A stretch of 64,000 nucleotides of DNA from Cellulomonas fimi (GTDB lineage: Bacteria; Actinomycetota; Actinomycetes; Actinomycetales; Cellulomonadaceae), in the NCBI RefSeq assembly GCF_028527925.1, contig NZ_JAPESW010000020.1:1-64000 (forward strand), read 5' to 3'. The position numbers and the translations under genes are program-made. Position 1 is the first letter of the stretch. Every line of letters begins with the position of its first letter. A model generated the notes under the pieces. That model saw nothing but the letters and a program-made list of their open reading frames with translations. It searched no databases and was not told the origin of the DNA. Below are positions 15,604 to 24,591 of this stretch, piece by piece.

Positions 15604-17274
15604 GTGAAGTCCTGGAAGCTGGTGGCCGTCTCGACGGTCGGAGCACTCGCGCTCACGGCGTGCGCCGCGAGCGATCGCGACTCCGACGGAGGCTCGACCG
15701 ACGGCGCGAGCGGCGGTGGACGTGACACGTTCATCTTCGCCGCGTCCTCCGACCCGGCGGGGCTCGACCCCGCCTTCGCGAACGACGGCGAGTCGTTCCG
15801 CGTCGCCCGGCAGATCTTCGAGGGTCTCGTGGGCACCGAACCGGGCACCGCCGACCCGGCCCCGCTGCTCGCGGAGTCGTGGGAGGTGAGCGACGACGGC
15901 CTGGAGTACACCTTCCAGCTCAAGGAGGGCGTGAAGTTCCAGGACGGCACCGACTTCGACGGTGACGCGGTGTGCTTCAACTTCGACCGGTGGAACAACT
16001 TCACCGGCGTCCTGCAGTCCGAGTCGCTGTCGTACTACTGGCAGAAGGTCAACGGCGGGTTCGCGACGAGCGACGTCGAGAGCCTCAACGGCACGGGCAA
16101 GTACGAGAGCTGCGAGGCCCCGGACGCGACGACCGCGGTGATCCACCTCAAGAGCCCGCTGCCGGAGCTCATCTCGGCGCTGTCGCTCCCGTCGTTCTCG
16201 ATGCAGTCGCCGACCGCGCTCGAGGAGTACGAGGCCGACAACGTCACCGGCGACGGCGACGCCCCCGTCCTGCCCGAGTACGCGAACGCGCACCCCACGG
16301 GCACCGGCCCCTACAAGTTCGACTCGTGGAGCCCGGGCGAGGAGGTCGTGCTCGTCGCGAACGAGGACTACTGGGGCGAGCAGGGCCAGATCAAGCGGAT
16401 CGTGTTCCCGATCATCTCCGACGCCACCGCGCGCCGGCAGGCCCTCCAGGCCGGCGACATCGACGGGTACGACCTCGTCGGGCCCGCGGACGTCGAGGCG
16501 CTCGAGGCCGACGGCTTCCAGATCGTGAACCGCGAGCCGTTCAACATCCTCTACCTCGCGATGAACCAGGCGAAGCCCGAGCTCGCGGACCTGCGCGTGC
16601 GGCAGGCCATCGCCCACGCGATCAACAAGGAGGCGCTCGTCGCCCAGACGCTCCCCGAGGGCACCGAGGTCGCGACGAACTTCGTCCCGCCGTCGGTCTC
16701 CGGCTGGAACGCCGACGTCGAGACGTACGACTACGACCCGGAGAAGGCGAAGCAGCTGCTCGCCGACGCCGGCCAGTCGAACCTCACGCTCGACTTCAAC
16801 TACCCGACCAACGTCTCGCGGCCGTACATGCCGACGCCCGAGCAGGTCTTCACGGCGATCAAGGCGGACCTCGAGGCCGTCGGCATCACCGTCAACGCCG
16901 TCCCCGACCCGTGGAACCCCGAGTACCTGGACAAGATCCAGGGCACCCCGGACCACGGCCTGCACCTGCTCGGCTGGACCGGCGACTACAACGACACCTA
17001 CAACTTCATCGGGGTCTTCTTCGGCGGGCCCTCGAACGAGTGGGGCTTCGACAACCCCGCGATCTTCCAGGCGATCAACGACGCCCGGTACGTCGCGGAC
17101 ATCGACGAGCAGAAGGCCGCCTACGAGGCCGCGAACGCCGAGCTCCTGGAGTTCCTGCCCGGCGTCCCGCTCGCGCACCCCGTCCCGTCGCTCGCGTTCA
17201 AGGACGACGTCCAGGGCTACCCGGCCTCGCCGGTCCAGGACGAGGTCTACAACGTGATCACGCTCGGCAGCTGA
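15604..17274 (+). CDS. Peptide/nickel-type ABC transporter substrate-binding lipoprotein (family 5)
   Basis: 556-aa extracytoplasmic receptor of the DppA/OppA family. A short lipoprotein signal peptide ends in LTAC, followed by an Asp/Ser/Gly linker. SBP_bac_5 features include DTFIFAASSDPAGLDPAF, the LAESWEVSDDGLEYTFQLKEGVKFQDG segment and HPTGTGPYKFDSW. A Cys pair (C132 and C164 by rough count) may form a disulfide. GTG 15604 is the preferred start because AAGG lies about 9 nt upstream; GTG 15601 and 15571 are alternatives. It is the first gene of a four-gene transporter operon. The ligand is probably a di- or oligopeptide; related receptors bind other solutes. Confidence 0.9.
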   Translation: MKSWKLVAVSTVGALALTACAASDRDSDGGSTDGASGGGRDTFIFAASSDPAGLDPAFANDGESFRVARQIFEGLVGTEPGTADPAPLLAESWEVSDDGLEYTFQLKEGVKFQDGTDFDGDAVCFNFDRWNNFTGVLQSESLSYYWQKVNGGFATSDVESLNGTGKYESCEAPDATTAVIHLKSPLPELISALSLPSFSMQSPTALEEYEADNVTGDGDAPVLPEYANAHPTGTGPYKFDSWSPGEEVVLVANEDYWGEQGQIKRIVFPIISDATARRQALQAGDIDGYDLVGPADVEALEADGFQIVNREPFNILYLAMNQAKPELADLRVRQAIAHAINKEALVAQTLPEGTEVATNFVPPSVSGWNADVETYDYDPEKAKQLLADAGQSNLTLDFNYPTNVSRPYMPTPEQVFTAIKADLEAVGITVNAVPDPWNPEYLDKIQGTPDHGLHLLGWTGDYNDTYNFIGVFFGGPSNEWGFDNPAIFQAINDARYVADIDEQKAAYEAANAELLEFLPGVPLAHPVPSLAFKDDVQGYPASPVQDEVYNVITLGS

Positions 17275-17292
17275 GAGAGACCGCACCACTCG

Positions 17293-18300
17293 ATGACCCG
17301 ACTGATCCTGCGGCGCCTCGCGCTGCTCGTCCCCACCCTGCTCGGGTTGTCGGTCCTGCTGTTCCTGTGGGTGCGCGCTCTCCCGGGAGGTCCTGCCACG
17401 GCCCTCCTGGGGGAGCGCGCCACCCCGGAGGCGGTCGCCCGCGTCAACGAGCTCTACGGCTTCGACAAGCCGCTGATCCAGCAGTACGTCACGTGGCTCG
17501 GGCAGCTCCTCCAGGGCAACTTCGGCGTGTCCACCCGGACCGGCCGGCCGGTCCTCGAGGAGTTCACCAACCGGTTCCCCGCGACGATCGAGCTCACCGT
17601 GGTCGCGCTGATCGTGGCCGTCGGCGTCGCGATCCCGCTCGGCTACGTCGCGGCCCGCCGCCAGGGCCGACCGCTCGACCACCTCACGGTCGTCGCATCG
17701 CTCGTCGGCGTGACGATCCCCGTCTTCTTCCTCGCGTTCCTGCTCAAGTGGGCGTTCGCGGTCAACCTCGGCTGGTTCCCCTCCACCGGACGCCAGGACC
17801 CGACGATGATCGCGACCCACCCCACGGGGTTCTACGTGCTCGACGGGATCCTCACGCGGGAGTGGGACGCGAGCTGGGACGCGCTCATGCACCTCGTGCT
17901 CCCGGCGATCGCGCTCGGGTCGATCCCGCTCGCGATCATCGCCCGCATCACGCGGTCGTCCGTCATCGAGGTGCAGGACGCGGACTACGTCCGCACCGCC
18001 CGCGCCAAGGGGCTCGGACCCGACCGCCTGCGACGCCGCGTCATCCTGCGCAACGCGATGCTGCCCGTCGCCACGACCATCGGCCTGCAGGTCGGCCTCC
18101 TGCTGTCCGGCGCGGTCCTCACGGAGACCGTGTTCGCGTTCCCCGGCATCGGGAGCTTCCTCGCGAACGCGATCTTCAACCTGGACTACGCCGTCCTGCA
18201 GGGCTTCATCCTCATCATCGCGGTGGTGTACGCACTCGTGAACCTCGTCGTCGACGTCTCCTACGGCTTCATCGACCCGCGCACCCGGGCCACGCGATGA
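17293..18300 (+). CDS. Peptide-type ABC transporter permease, DppB family
   Basis: 335-aa inner-membrane permease. The N-terminus MTRLILRRLALLVPTLLGLSVLLFLWVRALPGGPA is the standard DppB helix 1. The cytoplasmic EAA-like loop (ADYVRTARAKGLGPDRLRRRVILRNAMLP) that docks on the ATPase is intact. It lies 18 bp after the binding-protein gene and overlaps the next permease by 4 bp (ATGA at 18297-18300). With the DppC-type permease it forms the translocation pore. Confidence 0.92.
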   Translation: MTRLILRRLALLVPTLLGLSVLLFLWVRALPGGPATALLGERATPEAVARVNELYGFDKPLIQQYVTWLGQLLQGNFGVSTRTGRPVLEEFTNRFPATIELTVVALIVAVGVAIPLGYVAARRQGRPLDHLTVVASLVGVTIPVFFLAFLLKWAFAVNLGWFPSTGRQDPTMIATHPTGFYVLDGILTREWDASWDALMHLVLPAIALGSIPLAIIARITRSSVIEVQDADYVRTARAKGLGPDRLRRRVILRNAMLPVATTIGLQVGLLLSGAVLTETVFAFPGIGSFLANAIFNLDYAVLQGFILIIAVVYALVNLVVDVSYGFIDPRTRATR

Positions 18301-19238
18301 GCGCGCCCGAGGTCTACGAGGTCCCCAACGCGCCGCTCGGCCAGGGCCGCCCGACCGACGAGGCGCGCCTCGCGGGCGCCTCGCACTGGCGGCTCGCCGC
18401 GCGACGGCTGCGACGCAACCCCGGGGCGATCGTCGGCGCGGCGATCGTCGTCGTGTTCATCCTCGTCGCGGTGTTCGCGCCGCTCATCGCGCCGTACGAC
18501 GCGGGCGAGCTCCCGGGCCGCGCCGAGGTGCGTCCGACCTACATCCCCGGGCCGTCCGACGAGTACCTGCTCGGTCTCGACCGGTACGGCGCCGACCTGT
18601 TCTCGCAGCTCGTCTGGGGCGCGCGTGCGTCGCTGCTGATCGGCGTGCTGTCGACGCTGCTCGGCCTGCTCGGCGGTCTCGTCCTCGGCGCGCTGTCCGG
18701 CGGGCTCGGCGGCGCGACGGACAACGTCATCATGCGGTTCGTCGACCTGCTGCTCGCGGTCCCGAGCCTGCTGCTCGCCGTGTCGATCGCGGCCATCGCG
18801 GGCCAGACGCCCGCGGCCGTCGTCATCGCGATCGGCGTCGTGCAGGTGCCGATCTTCGCGCGGCTGCTGCGCGGCTCGATGTTCGCGCAACGCGGTCAGG
18901 ACTACGTGCTGGCCGCGCGCTCGCTCGGCCTGAGCAAGCGGACCGTGACGATGAGCCACGTCCTGCCGAACAGCGTGTCGCCCGTGATCGTGCAGGCGAC
19001 GCTGCTGCTCGCGACCGCCGTCATCGAGGCCGCGGCGCTGTCCTACCTGGGCCTGGGCGGCGGCTCGCCGACCACCGCCGAGTGGGGGCGCATGCTCACC
19101 TCCGCCCAGAACGAGCTCGAGATCGCCCCGCGGCTGGCCCTGTGGCCCGGCGCGTGCATCGCGGTCACGGCGCTCGGGTTCACATTGTTCGGCGAGGCGC
19201 TGCGCGAGGCGCTGGACCCCCGGTCGAGGAAGCGGTGA
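18297..19238 (+). CDS. Peptide-type ABC transporter permease, DppC family
   Basis: 313-aa permease partner. It has the DppC-type N-terminal OppC_N helix (RRLRRNPGAIVGAAIVVVFILVAVFAPLIAPYD), the extracellular GLDRYGADLFSQLVWGARAS segment and the EAA loop QDYVLAARSLGLSKRTVTMSHVLPNS. The 40-residue hydrophilic N-terminal extension is usual in the family. It overlaps both neighbours by 4 bp (ATGA before, GTGA after), so the permeases and the ATPase are co-translated. Confidence 0.92.
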   Translation: MSAPEVYEVPNAPLGQGRPTDEARLAGASHWRLAARRLRRNPGAIVGAAIVVVFILVAVFAPLIAPYDAGELPGRAEVRPTYIPGPSDEYLLGLDRYGADLFSQLVWGARASLLIGVLSTLLGLLGGLVLGALSGGLGGATDNVIMRFVDLLLAVPSLLLAVSIAAIAGQTPAAVVIAIGVVQVPIFARLLRGSMFAQRGQDYVLAARSLGLSKRTVTMSHVLPNSVSPVIVQATLLLATAVIEAAALSYLGLGGGSPTTAEWGRMLTSAQNELEIAPRLALWPGACIAVTALGFTLFGEALREALDPRSRKR

Positions 19239-20989
19239 GCGGAGTGGCAGGTCTCTTCGGCGGCGAGCCTCTGCTCTCGGTCCGCGACCTCGAGGTGCAG
19301 TTCCGCACCGACGCGGGGTCGACGACCGCGCTGCGTGGGGTGAGCCTCGACGTCCACCCCGGCGAGACCGTCGCGGTCGTGGGGGAGTCCGGCTCAGGGA
19401 AGTCGACGACGGCCGCCGCGGTGCTCGGCCTGCTCGCGGCCAACGGCGCCGTCACGGGCGGCGAGATCCTGTTCGACGGTCAGGACGTCGTCCGCCTCAG
19501 CCCCGCGGAGATGTCGCGCCTGCGCGGTGCGCAGATCGGCCTCGTGCCGCAGGACCCGATGTCGAACCTCAACCCGGTCCGCCGGGTCGGGGCGCAGATC
19601 GTCGAGGCCCTCGAGGACAACGGCGTGGCGCGCGGGGCCGACGCGCAGGCACGCACCGTCGAGCTGCTCGAGGAGGCGGGTCTGCCCGACGCGGCCCGCC
19701 GCGCGCAGCAGTACCCGCACGAGTTCTCGGGCGGCATGCGGCAGCGCGCGCTCATCGCGATGGGTCTGTCCGCGCGGCCGCGCCTGCTGGTCGCCGACGA
19801 GCCGACGTCCGCGCTCGACGTGACCGTGCAGCGGACCATCCTCGACGGGCTCACGTCGCTCACCGCTCGGCTCGGCGTCGCCGTCCTGCTCATCACGCAC
19901 GACCTCGGGCTCGCAGCGGAGCGCGCCGACACCGTCGTCGTCATGTACCGCGGCGAGGTCGTCGAGAAGGGTCCCGCCCGGGAGATCCTCCAGAACCCCC
20001 AGCACGAGTACACGCGCCGCCTCATCGCCGCCGCGCCGTCGCTCGCGTCCCGCCGCATCGCGATCGCGAAGGAGACCGGGGACGTCGAGGTCGCGGCCCA
20101 GGACCTGCTCGCGCCGTCTCTCGGCGAGGGCGTCACGACGGCGCCCGTCGACGCGCCGGCCGTTGCCGACGCCGGCGCGCGGCCCGACGCGATCGTCGAG
20201 GTCGAGCACGTCACGAAGGTCTTCAAGCTGCGCGGGCGCGGCCTGTTCAGCCGGTCCACGGACTTCACCGCCGTCGACGACGTGAGCTTCACCGTGCCGC
20301 GCGGGCGGACCGTCGCGCTCGTGGGGGAGTCCGGGTCGGGCAAGTCGACCGTCGCGCGCATGATGCTCGGCCTCACCGAGCCGACGTCGGGCACCATCCG
20401 GTTCGACGGTGTCGACGTCGGCTCGGGCCGCGACCGCGCCGCCGAGGTGACGTTCCGCCGCCGCGTGCAGCCGATCTTCCAGGACCCGTACGCATCGCTC
20501 GACCCGCTGTTCACGATCTACCGGACCATCGAGGAACCGCTGCGCGCGCACCGCATCGGCACCCCCGCCGAGCGTCGCGACCGCGTGCACGCCCTGATGG
20601 AGGACGTCGCGCTCCCGACCGAGCTGCTGCGCCGCTACCCGGGCGAGCTCTCGGGGGGTCAGCGGCAACGTGTCGCGATCGCGCGCGCCCTCGCGCTCGA
20701 GCCCGAGCTCGTGGTGTGCGACGAGGCCGTCTCGGCGCTCGACGTCGTGGTGCAGGCGCAGATCCTGCACCTGCTCGCCGACCTGCAGTCGCGGCTGGGC
20801 CTGTCCTACCTCTTCATCAGCCACGACCTCGCCGTCGTGCGGCAGATCGCCGACGTCGTGTGCGTCATGGAGAAGGGCCGGATCGTCGAGCAGGGCACGG
20901 CCGACGCCGTGTTCGACGAACCGCAGACGGAGTACACGCGCACGCTGCTCGACGCGATCCCGGGCCGGACGCTCGAGCTCGGCGTCTGA
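19235..20989 (+). CDS. Fused DppD-DppF type ABC transporter ATP-binding protein
   Basis: 584-aa protein carrying two complete ATPase domains. The first half (about 10-265) has Walker A GESGSGKST, a Gln in VPQDPMSNLNP, signature FSGGMRQRALIAMGL and Walker B VADEPTSALDV. The second half (about 325-580) has GESGSGKSTVAR, FQDPYASLDP, signature LSGGQRQRVAIARAL and a modified Walker B reading CDEAVSALDV, which keeps the catalytic Glu. A linker with an oligopeptide-ATPase C-terminal motif separates them. Such tandem fusions are frequent in actinobacteria and replace a DppD/DppF heterodimer. GTG 19235 overlaps the preceding stop by 4 bp. Confidence 0.9.
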   Translation: MSGVAGLFGGEPLLSVRDLEVQFRTDAGSTTALRGVSLDVHPGETVAVVGESGSGKSTTAAAVLGLLAANGAVTGGEILFDGQDVVRLSPAEMSRLRGAQIGLVPQDPMSNLNPVRRVGAQIVEALEDNGVARGADAQARTVELLEEAGLPDAARRAQQYPHEFSGGMRQRALIAMGLSARPRLLVADEPTSALDVTVQRTILDGLTSLTARLGVAVLLITHDLGLAAERADTVVVMYRGEVVEKGPAREILQNPQHEYTRRLIAAAPSLASRRIAIAKETGDVEVAAQDLLAPSLGEGVTTAPVDAPAVADAGARPDAIVEVEHVTKVFKLRGRGLFSRSTDFTAVDDVSFTVPRGRTVALVGESGSGKSTVARMMLGLTEPTSGTIRFDGVDVGSGRDRAAEVTFRRRVQPIFQDPYASLDPLFTIYRTIEEPLRAHRIGTPAERRDRVHALMEDVALPTELLRRYPGELSGGQRQRVAIARALALEPELVVCDEAVSALDVVVQAQILHLLADLQSRLGLSYLFISHDLAVVRQIADVVCVMEKGRIVEQGTADAVFDEPQTEYTRTLLDAIPGRTLELGV

Positions 20990-21132
20990 CCGCGCGCGTA
21001 CCGCCGGGCCGGCGACACGGACCGGGACCGAAGGCACGGGTGACGTGCCTGGTCACGGCTAGGCTGGCGTGCGCGGCAGCCCGACGGAGCGCTGACGTCG
21101 TCCCCACCCGTCGTGCTGTGTAAGGAGTTCCC

Positions 21133-22158
21133 GTGCGTGTCGGTCTGCTCACCGGAGGCGGCGACGTCCCCGGGCTCAACGCCGCGATCCGCGCCGTCGT
21201 CAAGCACGGCGAGGGGCAGTACGGCCACTCGATCATCGGCTTCCGCAACGGGTGGAAGGGCGTCGTCGACGGCCTGTCGATCCCGCTGACCCGCAGCCAC
21301 ATCCGCAACGTCCTGCCCGTCGGCGGCACGCTGCTCGGCACCGCGCGGTTCCACCCCCACAAGGGCGACGGCGGCATCGACGCGGTGCTCGCGACGCTCG
21401 AGGCCGAGCGCATCGAGGCCCTCATCTGCATCGGCGGCGACGGCACGCTGCACGCGGCGAGCAAGATCGCCGAGGCGGGAGTCCGCATCGTCGCGATCCC
21501 GAAGACGATCGACAACGACGTCTGGGGCACCGACCAGTCGATCGGCTTCGACACCGCGGTCTCGATCGCGACCGAGGCGATCGACCGCATCCACACGACC
21601 GCCGAGTCGCACAACCGCGTGATGATCGTCGAGGTCATGGGCCGGCACGCGGGCTGGATCGCCGCGACCGCGGGCATCGCGGGGGGAGCCGAGCTCGTCC
21701 TCGCGCCCGAGGCGCCGTTCGACATCGACCGCATCGAGCGCTTCCTCAAGCACCGGCACCGCGCGCACGCGAGCTTCTCGATCGTCGTCGTGGCGGAGGG
21801 CGCGGTGCCCGCGGAGGGCACGTCGATGCACTACGAGACGCAGGTCGGCAAGTTCGGCGAGATCGTCGCCGGCGCGATCGGCGAGCGGCTCAAGGCCGAG
21901 ATCGAGCAGCGCACGGGCTTCGACACGCGCGTCACCGTGCTCGGCCACGTGCAGCGCGGCGGCACGCCGTCGCCGACCGACCGCATCCTCGGCTCGCGCT
22001 TCGGCGTCGCGGCGATCGACGCGATCACCGAGGGCCGCTCGGACGTCATGACGGCGCTGCGCGGCGAGAAGGTCGAGCTGGTGCCGCTGAGCGAGATCGC
22101 GGGCAAGGTCAAGCACGTGCCGGACGAGCTGCTGTCGGTCGCGCGGGCGCTCGCCTGA
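21133..22158 (+). CDS. pfkA: 6-phosphofructokinase, group III (ATP-type signature)
   Basis: 341-aa glycolytic kinase converting fructose 6-phosphate to the 1,6-bisphosphate. GGGDVPGLN at residues 8-16 binds the phosphoryl donor. IGGDGT puts Gly at position 104, the ATP-type residue, while PKTIDND places Lys at 124 and the catalytic Asp at 127. Gly104 with Lys124 is the combination described for actinobacterial ATP-dependent enzymes; pyrophosphate-dependent enzymes carry Asp104. MGRHAGW and VLGHVQRGGTPSPTDR are the sugar-phosphate-binding motifs. GTG 21133 is preceded by AAGGAG (21122-21127 region) at good spacing. A TAGGCT hexamer at 21060-21065 may be the -10 box. It is monocistronic. Confidence 0.92.
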   Translation: MRVGLLTGGGDVPGLNAAIRAVVKHGEGQYGHSIIGFRNGWKGVVDGLSIPLTRSHIRNVLPVGGTLLGTARFHPHKGDGGIDAVLATLEAERIEALICIGGDGTLHAASKIAEAGVRIVAIPKTIDNDVWGTDQSIGFDTAVSIATEAIDRIHTTAESHNRVMIVEVMGRHAGWIAATAGIAGGAELVLAPEAPFDIDRIERFLKHRHRAHASFSIVVVAEGAVPAEGTSMHYETQVGKFGEIVAGAIGERLKAEIEQRTGFDTRVTVLGHVQRGGTPSPTDRILGSRFGVAAIDAITEGRSDVMTALRGEKVELVPLSEIAGKVKHVPDELLSVARALA

Positions 22159-22209
22159 CGGTCGTGGTCGACCGCGGCATCCGGCGCGGCGGGCGGGGCA
22201 GCACGCGCT

Positions 22210-22239
22210 TTGACCTGCCCGCACGCACCCCGATAGGGT
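22210..22239 (+). promoter_or_regulatory. Housekeeping promoter of rpsA
   Basis: -35 TTGACC (22210-22215) and -10 TAGGGT (22234-22239) with an 18-bp spacer, the best vegetative-type promoter in the window. It predicts a start near 22246 and a leader of about 140 nt. Confidence 0.7.
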
Positions 22240-22279
22240 GGACGGCGGTGCCGCGCGCCTTCCTCCAGGTCCGACCTCG

Positions 22280-22306
22280 CCACCCGGGATCCCGTCCCGG
22301 CGGTGG
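22280..22306 (+). other. Hairpin in the rpsA leader
   Basis: CCACC plus CGGGA (22280-22289) pair with TCCCG (22295-22299) and GGTGG (22302-22306), interrupted by a 2-nt bulge. It lies in the predicted untranslated leader and could be a site for autoregulation by S1, which is known for S1 genes in other bacteria; here it is inference only. Confidence 0.35.
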
Positions 22307-22387
22307 AGATCGCCCCTCGCGGGGCCGGTGACCTGCACCGACATCCTGTCCGCACAACTTCCTGTCCGCAACGGAGCCCATCCCTAC

Positions 22388-23860
22388 ATGAGCATCTCCA
22401 CCCCCGCGAAGCCCGCCACCCCGCAGGTCGCGGTCAACGACATCGGCTCGGCCGAGGACTTCCTCGCCGCGATCGACGCCACCATCAAGTACTTCAACGA
22501 TGGCGACATCGTCGAGGGCACCATCGTCAAGGTCGACCGCGACGAGGTCCTGCTCGACATCGGTTACAAGACCGAGGGCGTCATCCCCTCCCGCGAGCTG
22601 TCCATCAAGCACGACGTGGACCCCGGTGAGGTCGTCAAGGTCGGCGACGAGGTCGAGGCCCTGGTCCTCCAGAAGGAGGACAAGGAAGGCCGGCTGATCC
22701 TGTCCAAGAAGCGGGCGCAGTACGAGCGCGCGTGGGGCACGATCGAGAAGATCAAGGAGGAGGACGGCGTCGTCACCGGCACCGTCATCGAGGTCGTCAA
22801 GGGTGGCCTCATCCTCGACATCGGCCTGCGCGGCTTCCTCCCCGCCTCGCTCGTCGAGATGCGTCGCGTCCGCGACCTCCAGCCGTACGTCGGCAAGGAG
22901 ATCGAGGCCAAGATCATCGAGCTCGACAAGAACCGCAACAACGTCGTCCTGTCGCGCCGTGCCTGGCTCGAGCAGACGCAGTCCGAGGTCCGCTCCACCT
23001 TCCTGCAGACGCTGCAGAAGGGCCAGGTGCGCCCCGGTGTCGTCTCCTCGATCGTCAACTTCGGTGCGTTCGTGGACCTCGGCGGCGTCGACGGTCTCGT
23101 GCACGTCTCCGAGCTGTCCTGGAAGCACATCGACCACCCGTCCGAGGTCGTCGAGGTCGGCCAGGAGGTCACGGTCGAGGTCCTCGACGTCGACTTCGAC
23201 CGCGAGCGGGTCTCGCTGTCGCTCAAGGCGACGCAGGAGGACCCGTGGCAGGCGTTCGCCCGGACGCACGCCATCGGCCAGGTCGTCCCCGGCAAGGTCA
23301 CGAAGCTCGTGCCGTTCGGTGCGTTCGTGCGCGTCGAGGACGGCATCGAGGGTCTGGTCCACATCTCGGAGCTGGCCGTGCGCCACGTCGAGATCCCGGA
23401 GCAGGTCGTCCAGGTCGGCGACGACGTCTTCGTCAAGGTCATCGACATCGACCTCGAGCGTCGCCGCATCTCGCTCTCGCTCAAGCAGGCCAACGAGGGC
23501 TTCGACCCGGCCTCGGAGGACTTCGACCCCGCGCTGTACGGCATGGCGGCCGAGTACGACGAGCAGGGCAACTACAAGTACCCCGAGGGCTTCGACCCGA
23601 CCACGAACGAGTGGCTCGAGGGCTTCGAGGCGCAGCGCGAGGCGTGGGAGGCCCAGTACGCGGCCGCGCACGAGCGCTGGGAGGCGCACCGCAAGCAGGT
23701 CGCCGAGGCCGCGAAGGCCGACGCGGAGGCTGCGACGTCCGGCGAGTCCGCCGGCGGTGCGGTCCCGTCGACGTACTCGTCGTCCACCGAGGAGGCCACC
23801 GGCACCCTCGCGTCCGACGAGGCGCTCGCCGCTCTGCGCGAGAAGCTCACGGGCAACTGA
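22388..23860 (+). CDS. rpsA: 30S ribosomal protein S1
   Basis: 490-aa RNA-binding ribosomal protein needed to load mRNAs with structured or leadered 5' ends. Four S1/OB-fold repeats are visible: beginning GDIVEGTIVKVDRDEVLLDIGYKTEG, EEDGVVTGTVIEVVKGGLILDIG, KGQVRPGVVSSIVNFGAFVDL and IGQVVPGKVTKLVPFGAFVRV. The last two carry the classic FGAFV and HISEL/HVSEL motifs. A long charged, Ala/Glu-rich C-terminal tail (about 375-490) is typical of actinobacterial S1. ATG 22388 has GGAG 11 nt upstream. Codon use is the strongly biased set of highly expressed genes. It sits upstream of coaE as in mycobacteria. Confidence 0.96.
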   Translation: MSISTPAKPATPQVAVNDIGSAEDFLAAIDATIKYFNDGDIVEGTIVKVDRDEVLLDIGYKTEGVIPSRELSIKHDVDPGEVVKVGDEVEALVLQKEDKEGRLILSKKRAQYERAWGTIEKIKEEDGVVTGTVIEVVKGGLILDIGLRGFLPASLVEMRRVRDLQPYVGKEIEAKIIELDKNRNNVVLSRRAWLEQTQSEVRSTFLQTLQKGQVRPGVVSSIVNFGAFVDLGGVDGLVHVSELSWKHIDHPSEVVEVGQEVTVEVLDVDFDRERVSLSLKATQEDPWQAFARTHAIGQVVPGKVTKLVPFGAFVRVEDGIEGLVHISELAVRHVEIPEQVVQVGDDVFVKVIDIDLERRRISLSLKQANEGFDPASEDFDPALYGMAAEYDEQGNYKYPEGFDPTTNEWLEGFEAQREAWEAQYAAAHERWEAHRKQVAEAAKADAEAATSGESAGGAVPSTYSSSTEEATGTLASDEALAALREKLTGN

Positions 23861-23893
23861 TCTCGTCCGGGGCACGTCCCCGGTGAGTCCTTC

Positions 23894-23927
23894 GACGGGC
23901 CGGTCACCTGCGGGTGGCCGGCCCGTC
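23894..23927 (+). terminator. rpsA terminator hairpin
   Basis: A 15-bp stem (23894-23908 with 23913-23927, one wobble) with a 4-nt loop lies 33 bases after the rpsA stop and just before the coaE promoter. Confidence 0.75.
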
Positions 23928-23949
23928 GGCGTACCCGGCACCGGTCCGG

Positions 23950-23955
23950 CAGGAT
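23950..23955 (+). promoter_or_regulatory. -10 element for leaderless coaE transcript
   Basis: CAGGAT with a 6-nt spacer GGGCGC before the ATG. The same 15-base arrangement (CAGGAT-GGGCGC-ATG) recurs at the YciI-like gene near 29.1 kb. Confidence 0.5.
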
Positions 23956-23961
23956 GGGCGC

Positions 23962-24591
23962 ATGCAACGCATCGGGTTGACCGGAGGGATCGCGGCTGGC
24001 AAGTCCGTCGCCGCGCGACGGCTGCGCGAGCTCGGGGCGGTGGTGATCGACTCCGACGAGCTGGCGCGCGAGGCCGTCGCCCCCGGCAGCGCGGGGCTCG
24101 ACGCGGTGGTCGCGGAGTTCGGCGACGGGGTCCTCGCGGCGGACGGGACGCTCGACCGGCCCGCGCTGGCGGCGATCGTGTTCGCCGACGCGGACGCGCG
24201 GCGTCGGCTCGACGCGATCGTCCACCCGATCGTGCGGAGGCTCGCGGCCGAGCGCGAGGCGGCCGCCGCGGTCGTCGACCACGGGGCGGTCGTCGTGCAC
24301 GACATCCCGCTGCTCGTCGAGACGGGCCAGGCGGATGCGTTCCACGTGCTCGTCGTCGTGCACGCCCCCGCCGTGCTGCGCGTCGAGCGGCTCGTGCGGC
24401 TGCGCGGCATGACGCGCGAGGACGCCGAGCGGCGCGTCGCCGCACAGGCCGCCGACGACGAGCGGCTCGCGGTGGCGGACGTCGTGCTCGACGGCACCGG
24501 GAGCGACGACGACCTCCGCACCCAGGTCGACGACCTGTGGGACCGGCTCGCCGTGGAGCGCGCCGACGAGCTCGCGGCCGAGACGCCGTGA
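23962..24591 (+). CDS. coaE: Dephospho-CoA kinase
   Basis: 209-aa kinase for the last step of coenzyme A synthesis. Walker A is GLTGGIAAGKS at residues 5-15. VVIDSDELAREA corresponds to the family's IDaDxxAR substrate-binding motif with Ser in place of the usual Ala. HDIPLLVETG is the conserved IPLLFE-type motif. The short CoaE form is present, without the C-terminal UPF0157/GrpB-like extension found in mycobacterial CoaE. A GTGA overlap couples it to the pcp gene. Confidence 0.92.
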   Translation: MQRIGLTGGIAAGKSVAARRLRELGAVVIDSDELAREAVAPGSAGLDAVVAEFGDGVLAADGTLDRPALAAIVFADADARRRLDAIVHPIVRRLAAEREAAAAVVDHGAVVVHDIPLLVETGQADAFHVLVVVHAPAVLRVERLVRLRGMTREDAERRVAAQAADDERLAVADVVLDGTGSDDDLRTQVDDLWDRLAVERADELAAETP

